NCBI GenBank assembly: GCA_022432975.1
Contig: CM039509.1
Coordinates: 47,365,184-47,429,183 of the forward strand
Length of the DNA: 64,000 nt
Reading direction: 5' to 3'
From: Begonia masoniana
Taxonomy: Eukaryota; Streptophyta; Magnoliopsida; Cucurbitales; Begoniaceae
Every line of letters starts with the position of its first letter. The stretch's first letter is position 1. Shown one piece after another: positions 1 to 10,526 of the stretch. The notes below the pieces were generated by a model. That model saw only the letters and a list, made by a program, of their open reading frames with translations, was not told where the DNA came from and made no database searches. Made by a program: the position numbers and the translations under genes.

Positions 1-1108
1 ATGCAAGTGCTTGTTTGAACTATGTGATGGTGAAAAGATGAGAAGCAATGTGTGTATTTATAGATTTTTGTCTGACTATCTTACTTCTCCTAGTAGAACT
101 ATCTTACTTCTCCTAGTAGAACTGTTATTCATTTTTGAAATTTTTTGAATGCTAATATTTGAAAATAAAATGATCTATTACATAGATGTTTAACTAATTC
201 ATTTAGCACAATCTTAAGAGTTTGAATTTAAGTAATTTGATTATACAGAAATTAATGTTAAACTTTTTGCATGATTTTATAAAATTTAATTTCGATTGAG
301 AATATTGAGAGAAAATAAACTTTTATAATCGTAAAATCTCTTGAAATATTAGAATCAATCTATTTTGTCATAAAAGTTCATAAATTGAGATCGAATCGCA
401 TCTGTTTCTAATTTTGAAACAAAAATTAAAACCGATCCACTTTGGAAACCGAACTCAAAGTGTAATAATTTTTTGGTTTTGCTCAAATAGTTTTGTTCGG
501 TTTTAATTTTGAATAAATTGGCGATTTGAATTCAATTTTAGTGTGTTTGAATTCATTTTAGTCGATTTTTTTTTTTTTTGTAATTTTAAAATTAAAAAGA
601 AAAATATACTATTTTTCAAAAAAGAACTAAGAACTTTAGTTCTACTCAATTTGGTTCCAAAAATTGAATTTTTTCAAATATCAAAATCAAAACGAACTAG
701 ACATTAGTCACCGGCTCAGCTCGATTTTAGCCTATTCAAACCCAACGTATTCTAACGGTCTTTGTCTTTCTTCTCTTATAACATTCTTTTTCTTCTATTT
801 TTAATTTTTTTATTTGAAAATTTTTACATGTTATGGAAAAAATGGTGACGTAATTTAATTCTTTAAAAAATAATTAAATATCATAATTTACTCGCATGAA
901 ATTTACCAAACACTTATCTGGCAACCAATTATTTTTTACAACACTATTGAGTATTAATGCAGCATAAAGCAGCTAGCGAACCGGAGTTGGAGTTGAACAG
1001 GAGGAGCTTTCTTGATTCCGGGCACCTCTCTTCTCAATAAGAAAAGAACTTTGAGTACTAACATTAACAAGTTGTCTAGTAAAACCGATGCCATCCCCAA
1101 AACGAAAT
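1..1108. repeat. AT-rich intergenic segment, third diverged copy of a locally duplicated block
   Basis: No gene is visible. The segment aligns along its length with about 43550-44568 and 60480-61490, sharing for example the motif caccggctcagct (near 710, 44131 and 61060) and the stretch ending in ccaaaacgaaat. The other two copies are nearly identical to each other; this one is clearly more diverged. Homology resumes at 2453-2500 after the LTR insertion at 1109, which shows that the insertion came after the duplication. Upstream of this stretch the other copies carry a small ORF with a proline-rich motif; here the window begins too late to see it. Confidence 0.7.
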
Positions 1109-2452
1109 TGAAAGTTTAAGATCAGTTCAGTGATGTCACACAAGGATCCTTGTGTGACACCGATTTTAAAGAAACGATGAACGATATAAAAAGTGCGGAA
1201 ATAAATGACACAAGAGGTTGGTAACGGAGTTCGGCAACCAGCCTACGTCTGCGGGGCCCCACCCAGATATAAAAACTTTTCCTTGAGTTAACAAAGTTAC
1301 AAGAAAAACTCAGACTTATACAAATAAAGACTCCCTCTTATCTTTGTCGCCGCCTCTAGCTAACTTCCTCAACGAAACAGTTTTTGCGAGATCCCCTCGA
1401 CTTTAGAACGACCTCTCCCGAGATCTAGATAACAACAAGATCCCCTCGTTGTTGGTTCCTCCCGAACCCGTGTTATGGCAAGATCCCCTCGCCCACGATC
1501 ATGAACGACAAGCTCCCCTTGTCTAAGAAACAGAACTCCTCCCGAGTTCGGATGTTGTCTCCTCCCGAGACAGAGCTTCAATGAAGAACACGAAAAGTTG
1601 CCTCCTGTGACACCTCCTGGAACACCAGATCGAAGTCTTCGGATGCAACACACAACACACTCGGTAGAACGATGAAATCCACAGATTAAGTCGAGTGTGT
1701 AACACAATCACTAACTCAAACGCAGAAGCGATGAGAGTGAAAGAAAAACCGACGGCTTGGAAAAACGAAGAAATCTTCTCTCGTGTAAAATCAATACTCC
1801 GTCGTCTGCTGAAGAACAATCACCGACGACTCACAGTAGGCGTGAATGAAAGGATCAACTATTGCAGAATACATGCAAACGTCGGTATAGAATAAAATCG
1901 CCCGGAAGAATAAAAAACTTTTCGCTCTCAATAATAATGGCTTCGCAGCCTTCTTCAGAAAAACGAAGGCTTTAAATAATATTGGTAACTTCCATATCTT
2001 TAATTCATTCAGTTACCAAATCGGATTTACCGCCGCATGGAATAAGGAAACACAATCTTAACAAATTCGGTTATGTGACACCTCATGTGACACTTTAGGA
2101 AAGTTTCCATAACAGCACAGATTTTTGCCCAAAAATTCAGGAAAGCATCCCATTAATCATGGGAAGTCAAAGCCCAGCAAATCATGTCAAATCTACAACA
2201 AATCGGCTTTCCAAATAAAACTTTTCCAAAAAACACGTGCATATACCTTATTCAATCTTTCCAAATAATGTTGTTTCCTTATTTTTCTCTTCCATAGAAT
2301 CATCATTATTACTTCTATAATATCTTCCCATAATCGGATTGGGCGGTTTCTTGATTGTCAAGTCATAAATCACCACTTGAATAAAATATTATTTTTATAA
2401 TAAATTGCCAAAAAATCACATGCCAACACTAATGCAAATTCTTGCATTTACA
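1109..2452 (-). mobile_element. Solo LTR (family A), minus orientation
   Basis: A 1344-bp block begins TGAAAG and ends TTTACA, with canonical TG..CA ends. It is flanked by a perfect 5-bp target-site duplication, gaaat, at 1104-1108 and 2453-2457. The homologous sites near 44568 and 61490 contain the same flanks with a single gaaat and no insert, so the boundaries are supported independently. Read on the minus strand, it matches the two halves of the element at 45930-46703 and 57227-57676, and a fragment near 4490-5025. No internal coding region or second LTR is present, so it is best called a solo LTR produced by LTR-LTR recombination. The superfamily cannot be told from the LTR alone. Confidence 0.85.
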
Positions 2453-2582
2453 GAAATAATTATGTCGCAATCGCCAAGCGTTGGCGTCCGATTATTGCCA
2501 CCACATTTCCAGGTTACCATCAGCACTTAGTGAACTTATCTAAGAGAGAGAATGGAAGAAGAGAGTGAGAGTTAGAACTTAC

Positions 2583-3408
2583 AAGGTTACCATCAGCACT
2601 CCCTATATGTCTGTGATAAGAGGTTTCATGCAGAAGTATTGACTGAACTTCTACAATCTGATGATAAGTACGGATTTATAATTATGGATGGTAGAGGTGC
2701 CCTTTGTGGAAATGTAAGTGGAAATTCTAGAGAAGTGCTTTACAAATTTAACTTGCCCGATGTTGTTTGCCTGATCCTAGCCGGCTCCGTCGACCTTAAG
2801 GCTCAGCTTATGCAGTGCGTTTGACACCCGTTTGCACGCCAAGATCCTAAAAGCGATTAACATTTCTTATGGCGGGGAAATGGGGTTCAGTCAGGCTACT
2901 GAGCTGTCCTCTGAGATTCTCTCTGATGTGAAATTGGTACAAGAAAAGCGCTTGATGGAAAAGTTCTTTAAGGAGATTAGGGAGGATTATGGAAAAAATG
3001 TCTCTGGACTTGATACCATGATATCTCTTGAAATTGGAGTTATGGAGACTCTTATTGTATGGGAAAATCTGGACTTCAATAGGCTGGAGCTCAAAAACAA
3101 GTTGACAGAAGAGATTGTCGTAAAATACTCGAACAACGAGCAGGCTGCTGGCAGTAGCAATATCCACGATGAAGACACATGAAATGAAATGGAGATTCAG
3201 GAGAAAACATTCTTGTTTGAATGGTTAGTGGAAAACTATAAGCATTTTGGCTGCGCTCTTGAGATTGTCACCGACGAGTCAGCAACAGGATCACAGTTCT
3301 GCAATGGTTTTGGAGGTATTCTTCGTTACCAGCTTGATGCAAGTTGTTTTGATGGTAACTCAAAGGATGAAGGAGTTACGAGGACAACGAGTAAGAAATT
3401 CAAAATTT
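2583..3408 (+). pseudogene. eRF1 (peptide chain release factor subunit 1) pseudogene fragment, copy 1
   Basis: Three reading-frame pieces (2639-2824, 2832-3182, 3189-3410) resemble eukaryotic release factor 1 from about residue 123 of ~435 to near the C terminus. In the family, eRF1 recognises stop codons through its N domain and triggers peptidyl-tRNA hydrolysis with a GGQ motif in its M domain. The piece starts at the YxCxxxF motif (YVCDKRF in copy 2). The GGQ region is missing through an in-frame deletion of about 138 bp, by comparison with copy 2. A frameshift near 2820, an in-frame TGA at 3180-3182 and a C-terminal frameshift near 3372 break it further. The N domain is absent. It is almost certainly non-functional. 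Plant eRF1 coding regions are often intronless (family knowledge), so lack of introns does not prove a retrocopy. Confidence 0.85.
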
Positions 3409-4442
3409 AAAAGTCTTGGTATTTTAAGTCTTTACTGCATTGGATTCTTCGGTTATTGTCCTTGGTTTATTATGTTGAAAATTTTCAGATTTTTCAGAAG
3501 TTGATTACTCTTTTCAATCAAATTTTAGTTTAAATAATTAGGAGTTGGTTTCTTAACTTTCAAGAGAGTGACATTTGTCAGTTCATACTAGAGATTGAAA
3601 GAACGATAGAGATAGAATTCATTTCGAAAACTATCTCAAAGATTTAAGAAATTCTCTCATATTATATACAGGATCTTTGCGATTGGATCTGTTGACGTGG
3701 GACAACATCCGCTTATACGTCTATCGTGATATATTTTTATTTTTTTCCTTTACGTCTAGTGTGTTTAATCAATCCTCAGATCGTGCAGACTTTTTAACTC
3801 TGATATCAGAGAAAGAGAGGATAAAACTCATTATAAAATCTAACTCGATGGAGATAGTCCTTTCCTATTTTATATTGGATCTTTGCCAACAAAAGAGAGA
3901 TGTTTGTTGTGGAATCCGCCATCTGAGACGGGGATGAAGCGCCAGAGAGATAAGAGAAGAAAAAGGTAAAGTTTATTTATTTATTTATTTTTCTTTTCTT
4001 TTCCTCTCTAATTAAAGCCACGTGTACAACTTTCTAAACCTACCCTTCATAAAACCTTTTTTGTGAAAACGCTTCGCCAGGGACTTCTTCACCTACTGAG
4101 AATGCCGCACGCAGAACAAGGAGAGGGAACCGATCGGCGACGACTTGATTTCCGATTCCGACGATTTTGGTTTCAAACGCTCATTGTCTTATTCTCTTTA
4201 ACCCTTGTAAAACGAATTGGAGGCTAGACCCTGGTGCTCGAAAAATAGGTGAGTGATTTCCCTTTCGTTCCATTGTTTTTCTCCCTGCAGTTTTCAGTTG
4301 AATAAATTGTTCTGTTGTTAATTAAAGGATTTGGTTCTTTTTAAAGAAGAGGAAAACAGAGAGAAAGGAACCCTTGCAAAGCCTAACTCTTGATTTTTCA
4401 CGAAATTGGACAACTCTAGAAAAAAATCAAACGGTATTCACT

Positions 4443-4446
<4 letters not shown>
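3409..4446. other. Intergenic sequence, partly duplicated
   Basis: From 3409 to about 3912 this matches the flank of eRF1 copy 2, which is split by insertions into 6266-6413, 15983-15999 and 16589-16928. It is therefore useful as the empty site for two transposons. The stretch 4080-4250 is less AT-rich, holds a 36-codon ORF starting near 4102 and ends at a donor-like GTGAGT (about 4250), so it could be a 5' untranslated exon; this is weak. I see no other gene. Confidence 0.5.

Positions 4447-4484
<38 letters not shown>
4447..4484. repeat. Poly(A) tract, 38 bp
   Basis: An uninterrupted run of about 38 A lies just upstream of the family A LTR fragment. It could be a microsatellite or the tail of a decayed retroposon. 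I find no LINE or SINE body beside it. Confidence 0.8.
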
Positions 4485-4486
<2 letters not shown>

Positions 4487-4489
4487 TCA

Positions 4490-5025
4490 TAGGCAGGTGC
4501 TCTTCTTATTCTTCAGTAAAACTTCAGTCTCAGGAGGAGGCTGCATTCAAAATCGGGAGGAAGGAATTAATGTATGGACAATGGGAGCTTGTCGTTCTTG
4601 ATCGTGGACAAGGGGATCTTGCCATAACACTGATTCCGGGAGGAGAGGAGTCACCAACAACAAGGGGATATGGTTGTATTCTAGATCTCTTGAGAGGTCG
4701 TCTTAAGTGAGGGGAGCTCACAAAAATAGGTTTCATTGGAAGTTAGAAGATAGGCGCGACAAGATAAGAGGAATATTGATTTGTATAGTCTAGTTGTCTG
4801 TGAACTTTGTAAACTCTTTGAAATGTTTTAATTTTTGGCGTGCCTGCCAGGGGGGGGGACGGTTTAGGGGCACCCCCCCCCCACCCCCCCAAGTTGCCGG
4901 AACTGCGTTACCAATTTTGGTCCATGACTTTACGCCATTTATTCTGTCCATGAGTGTTGTTCACGATTGGGTCCAACTAGTGTTACGACACAAGCAACAT
5001 CACTGAGTTCACAATTGATACAAAA
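4490..5025 (+). mobile_element. LTR fragment, family A, plus orientation
   Basis: The motifs ctcaggaggaggctgcattc, ttgtcgttcttgatcgtgg and ggggatcttgccataacac follow the order seen in the 3' half of the family A LTR (46680-46703 plus 57227-57676). The left part of the LTR is missing. G and C homopolymer runs at about 4851-4891 replace the gggcc segment of the other copies and may be sequencing-prone. This copy preserves the uninterrupted site ggctg into which the LARD at 46704 inserted. It lies directly before the scaffold gap. Confidence 0.75.
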
Positions 5026-5150
5026 CAATCCCAAGAATTTTGTGGTAAAGGGTCTGTTCCCAATGAGTGATAGAGTTGCAACAAACAAATGTAACTCCTT
5101 AAGTAAAAAACATTCAAGTGTGATCCACAGAGGATTAATCGAGTCAGAAG

Positions 5151-5250
5151 NNNNNNNNNNNNNNNNNNNNNNNNNNNNNNNNNNNNNNNNNNNNNNNNNN
5201 NNNNNNNNNNNNNNNNNNNNNNNNNNNNNNNNNNNNNNNNNNNNNNNNNN
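5151..5250. other. Assembly gap, 100 N
   Basis: Exactly 100 consecutive N, a conventional placeholder for a gap of unknown size. The sequence resuming at 5251 is a near repeat of sequence already seen from 2524, so distance and even order across this point are uncertain. Confidence 0.99.
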
Positions 5251-5316
5251 TTCGGGCACTTAGTGAACTTATCTAAGAGAGAGAATGGAAGAAGAGAGTG
5301 AGAGTTACAACTTACA

Positions 5317-6265
5317 AGGTTACCATCAGCACTACCTATATGTCTGTGATAAGAGGTTTCATACAGAAGGATTGACTGAACTTCTACAATCTGATGATAA
5401 GTACGGATTTATAATTATGGATGGTAGAGGTGCCCTTTGTGGAACTGTAAGTGGAAATTCTAGAGAAGTGCTTTACAAATTCTCAGTTGATCTACCAAAG
5501 AAGCATGGCAGAGGAGGACAATCAGCACTCCGGTTCGATCGTCTGAGGGTCGAAAGTCGTCATAACTACACCTCAGAGACAGCGGAGAAAGCCACTGAGT
5601 TATTCATTGATCCAGCAACTAACTTGCCCGATGTTGTTTGCCTGATCCTAGCCGGCTCCGTCGACCTTAAGGCTCAGCTTATGCAGTGCGTTTGACACCC
5701 GTTTGCACGGCAAGATCCTAAAAGCGATTAACATTTCTTATGGCGGGGAAATGGGGTTCAGTCAGGCTACTGAGCTGTCCTCTGAGATTCTCTCTGATTT
5801 GAAATTGGTACAAGAAAAGCGCTTGATGGAAAAGTTCTTTAAGGAGATTAGGGAGGATGATGGAAAATATGTCTCTGGACTTGATACCATGATATCTCTT
5901 GAAATTGGAGCTATGGAGACTCTTATTGTATGCGAAAATCTGGACTTCAATAGGCTGGAGCTCAAAAACAAGTTGACAGAAGAGATTGTCGTAAAATACT
6001 CGAACAACGAGCAGGCTGCTGGCAGTAGCAATATCCACGATGAAGACACATGAAATGAATGGAGATTCAGAAGAAAACATTCTTGTTTGAATGGTTAGTG
6101 GAAAACTATAAGCGTTTTGGTTGCGCTCTTGAGATTGTCACCGACGAGCCAGCAACAGGATCACAGTTCTGCAATGGTTTTGGAGGCATTCTTCGTTACC
6201 AGCTTGATGCAAGTTGTTTTGATGGTAACTCAAAGGATGAAGAGAGTTACGAGGACTCCGAGTAA
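5317..6265 (+). pseudogene. eRF1 pseudogene fragment, copy 2
   Basis: Three pieces (5285-5695, 5703-6053, 6059-6265) together cover eRF1 from the YxCxxxF motif (YVCDKRF) to an acidic C terminus ending YEDSE. The M-domain loop with [13 protein letters not shown] is present, so the catalytic GGQ is conserved here although lost in copy 1. A frameshift near 5690 is shared with copy 1, as is the TGA at 6051-6053, so both lesions predate the duplication. A further 1-bp loss at about 6058 is private to this copy. The N domain (about 122 residues) is missing; the upstream side is the assembly gap. The C domain pieces ([25 protein letters not shown]) are clear. It is very probably a pseudogene. Confidence 0.87.
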
Positions 6266-6413
6266 GATATTCAAAATTTAAAAGTCTTTGTATTTTAAGT
6301 CTTTACTGCATTGGTCCTTGGTTTATTATGTTGAAAATTTTCAGATTTTTGAGAAGTTGATTACTCTTTTCAATCAAATTTTAGTTTAAATAATTGGGAG
6401 TTGGGTTTCTTAA

Positions 6414-6755
6414 GGGAAATTACCAATTCCGACCACAAACTACGAGTATTTTTTGTTTCCAAACACAAAGAATTTTTTTTAACAATGCAAACCTGACGTA
6501 TCAAATATGTGCCAATTCTGACCACGCCGGACGGACGGACTTGGATTGCGTCCATCCGGACGTAATATTGGCTGCAGACCGGACGGACTGAATAAAATAG
6601 AGTCCGTCCGCCTTTTTCGTTCAATAAGAAGCTGCAACGTTGCTCCACGTAGTCCGTTCGGACTCTAAATTTCAACGTCCGTCCGGGCTAACTTACGAAT
6701 TTACCCGGACGGACGCGAAAATATAGCGTCCGGCCGGGGAATCATTTGTAAGCGT
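6414..6755 (+). repeat. MULE left terminal inverted repeat
   Basis: This is the reverse complement of about 15645-15979 with scattered substitutions. It is crowded with the motif GGACGGAC or its complement (for example near 6531, 6572, 6601, 6680 and 6708), usually within gagtccgtccg-like palindromic contexts. Further motif copies lie just inside the TIR near 6952-7035. Confidence 0.88.
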
Positions 6756-7129
6756 TTTCCTAGGGCTCGGATGGAGCTCACAGTGGCCGCAAATCTCTCT
6801 CGACGCTCTGCAAATATCTTGGACGATTATCAACCGAAAAACGCATCAGGTAATATCTTACTTCTTTTATATTGATTTAGTTTAATTTTTAACGTTGAGA
6901 ACACAAAAATCCGAGCCCTAGGTAAAAATCGGCCTTTTAGGATTAGCCAAACGGACTCTATTTGAGTCCGTCCGTCCTTTGGATCCCAGGCCTTAACCAG
7001 GACGGATGCAAAAATATTGAGTCCGTTTGGGCTTGGCTGTTAAGGTAGATTTTAACCTTGCTTTGATTTTCAAAATTATTCGAGTTATTGTGGCTAATCT
7101 TGGAACTTTCCATTTTGCAGACTTTACTA

Positions 7130-8610
7130 AAATGGTAGATAAAATTGCTTATAAACGAAAGAAGAATTCGACGTCACAAGGTGGACCATCAAAACGGCCA
7201 ACGATGTCACAGCCATCTCCACCTCCCTCACAGCCACCTCCAGCTGCACGGGCCTCACAGCCATCTCCACCGGCCCCACAGTCAGTTTCACGGGCCTCAG
7301 AGCCACATCCACGGGCTCCACAGGCACCTCCAAGGGACTCACAGCCACCTCCCAGCTCCTCACAGCCAGCTTCATCGGCCTCACAATCGAAGGACTTTTG
7401 CAATCAGCATTGTCGAGAGCAATATCAGCTGGATACAGTACACCGAAAGGTGTCATTAACGAAGATGGTGGACTTTACAGGTTGAGTCAATTATTCTTAC
7501 AAATTGTTTCTACAATATTTCGTTGAACTAGTCTCATTCATTTGTTATTAAAAATTTGCAGGGTGGGAGTCCTTAGAGATAAAGGAAATGTTCGACAGAA
7601 TCGGACTACAAGGACTCTACACTATTCGGGGAGTCAGCTGTGAAAAAATTGTTATCCTATTATATGCGAACATGAGATTTTCTGGGAGGTCGGGAGTTAT
7701 AAAGACCTACATATTGGGTGAAGAGTATGAAGTGACGGCACGACTTGTGAATCAGGTGCTTGGCTTTCACTCAGAAGAGGCAGAACAGTACTACCATTCC
7801 CAGAAAAAATGTCTCGTGCTCGCAACAGCAGAGGGAGCAGCGTTCATTAGATAGATTCATCGGAACGCTAATATTGTGGATTTGGTGAAGCCATGAGCGA
7901 AAGAAATGAATGTGAAAGCTCGCGTCATACACAACCTTCTAGCACACACCCTTCTACCGCGCGTTGGACATAGAGATCATGTTAGCTACATGTGTCTTTG
8001 TGTCATGGAGAAACTGTATAGCGGCAACTTCTTCGACCCCGGCTTTGTGATTGTGAGTCACATGAGTGAGATCTCATGCACACGCAACAAGAACCTCGCG
8101 TACATTGTCTTGATTCAGAAGATTATTGAGCATTTTCAGATTTAGTTACCGCGAGGTGCACAGACTATATCACAGCGACCCGGGGATACATTCGGTAGGC
8201 TGCATTTGGTGAAGATGGGCCTGCAGGAGGTAGACGGAAGGTGGACAGAGGGGAATGATGTTTGGCCCCCTCCTGTGCTACAACACTCTCGTAGAGGGCA
8301 ACCCCTCCCCCCCCTCCCTCAGATCGTGCCTCCCACGGATATGGATTCTATTAGGGTGCAGATAGAGTCTGTTTGAGTGGAGGTGCAGGCTGTTCGAGCA
8401 GAGGTGGCGTCTGGTCGAGTAGAGATTATGGAGTACCTCGCAGGTATGATGGAGACCAAAGAGAGACGAGACAGATCGTCTCTGACTGGATGGATGCCCA
8501 TGCCTTTGATCCCAACGATCTTGGGAGAGGTGATGGTGATGATGCCGATGACGAGGGTGTGCTGCCGGGGAATGGAGATGACGACGCAGTCAAAGCTTAG
8601 GTATATTTGA
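7130..8610 (+). pseudogene. Proline-rich plus plant transposon-protein-like ORF carried in the MULE, degenerate
   Basis: A first exon beginning near 7132 (MVDKIAYKRKKN) runs through a Ser/Pro/Gln-rich stretch made of repeated SQPSPPP-type units. A plausible intron with GT..AG borders (about 7481-7560) joins it to a frame reading WESLEIKEMFDRIGLQGLY and onward to 8610. That second frame holds segments such as VIKTYILGEEYEVTARLVNQ and ARVIHNLLAHTLLPR. Their pattern resembles the poorly characterised plant transposon-protein family found next to many retroelements; this assignment is from memory and moderate. Four in-frame stops (near 7852, 7894, 8143, 8374) mark it as decayed. It points away from the transposase, so the MULE is a two-gene, divergently arranged element. 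Confidence 0.6.
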
Positions 8611-10025
8611 ACCCATTTTTCTCATTATTAGTTACATTTCAACCCATTATTATCTAACTTTTTTTTATTACGTGCAGAGAGGGGACGATAGAGGGCGATG
8701 CAGAAGGATTTATTTTGATGCATTTGTTGATGTACATTAGTTAGATTCATTAATTTAATGTACATTAGTTACATTTATTTTTGTTGAATGCAATTGATGT
8801 TTGAGAGAAAATACTGAAACTGTTTGGATATTCAAATATGCAGGATGATACTAGCTGTAGGGGAGTCTAAAAACAAAGGAAACTCTGCCCAAATTTCTAA
8901 TTTTTTTCTCACTTGAATTATAAAATACAATTTGCTGTAAAAAATATAAGATACATCAAATATGCATAAAATAAAGATGATTCGCTTTCCACCATCTTTA
9001 TGTCATCGTCCGTCTTCTATCATTCTCTATTCATGGCCGCTTTCCTGATTGCTTGTAGTAGATTCTTGTACGTATTGAGAGTTGTTATATTAGAACATAT
9101 TAGCGAAATTTTGTTTATGAGAATAATAGTGAAAATGTACCTGCATCCCGCCAGCTGTTCGGAAACACATAAATGTGTCACGTGAAGCAGAAGCTCGTGA
9201 AGTGGATCCCCTCTCAGAACATGTGCGACTGTTATGCCCCCCTGACGTCCACATTTACGACAAGACATCGTAGACTTCTTCTTAGAAGTCAGAACACGTG
9301 GACCACGCGAAGCGGTAAAAGGCTTATCGACATCGCGAATTCTTCTCTTCTTTGGCCTACCAGGTTGGGGCCTTCTCTGACTCGGAATGATTGGACTTTT
9401 ATTCTCTGGTTCTGGCCACATTTGTTGCCCATTAATGGGACGAATGAAGTGCGATTACATCTCCAAATATGTGTTCCTATGATAATATATATGAACATAA
9501 TCTTCCATCGGCTTTCTTATCAAATTAATGCATGCAACGACGTGAACACAAGGGATTCTAGAAATCTCTCACCCTCGACATGCGCACTCGCCTTCATTAA
9601 GGTCAACGACATATTGTTTGTTGCCGTTGCAAACCTGAAACAGTGCATAAACAAATTCAGTATGAACAAGTAGAACAAACTAAGAAGGATATATCAGTAT
9701 GAACAAGTTGAACAAACCTGAAACAATGTATTTCCCGCTAACTCAGCACTCCAATTGTAAGCTGGCTCTTTCAGCCTCTCTAGCTTATTCCTAATCTTAG
9801 GACACAGAACATCATCTACCTTGAGCATCTTCTCGTGTTTTTTGACAATGCGTGTCATCATGGTCTTTCGAATCATCTCGAACATCGTCAAAATCGGCAT
9901 GTTTCGGGCCGACAAAAGAACTGAATTGAAAGACTCACATAAATTATTCAAGCCCAAGTCACACTTGGGAATCGTCAAAAATACATGACTGGCCCAAAAT
10001 CTAGGTAGTGTTCGTCGAAGCCATG

Positions 10026-10485
10026 TGTCAAGGTCCGGGCTTGTCCAAGGCATGTTGCCCATGGCCGCCCGTGTTGCTAGCTAAGTTTATTTCCTTTTTT
10101 AGTATTTCTATTGTACTCTTTTTCTTTCCAATTTTGGCAAGAGTGACTCCTCGCCCACATAGCATGTCTACTCCTGCTATAGTGGAGATGGTCCGGATTG
10201 CTCTTTAGGGGGAGAGGCATGACTGCACGTAGACCCCCCTACCCACCGATGTAATTTGCTGCCCCATTAATGAACAAGCTTTTTACACACACTCTCAAGC
10301 ATACTATACTTAATGACGCTCTTTTCGGATAATCTCGCTCGCTCGTTGCTTACTCGTTAGACACAAGCTCGCTCTAACGAAGTGGGCACTCGGTGCCGTT
10401 GGCACGCTCGTTGGCTGACCCAGTACAAGTGCAATATTGGGTGCCGCACGGTCTCGACACGTCCCTTGAAAGTAGGACCGTGACA
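10026..10485 (+). repeat. 5' LTR of the non-autonomous Gypsy element
   Basis: 460 bp with TG..CA ends, essentially identical to 13334-13793. Confidence 0.95.
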
Positions 10486-10526
10486 GTTGGTATCAAAGCC
10501 AGGTTGGCTCAAAATCGTGAGAAAGT

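Noticed and set aside
4939..5263. ORFs of about 100 codons spanning the N run
   Set aside because: Their reading is an artefact of the 100-N gap.
5285..6265. A functional eRF1 gene
   Set aside because: The N domain is missing, and there are two frameshifts and a stop.
9173..9673. A 166-codon plus-strand ORF
   Set aside because: It is the complement of the transposase C-terminal region (SWIM and zinc knuckle), which reads sensibly on minus.
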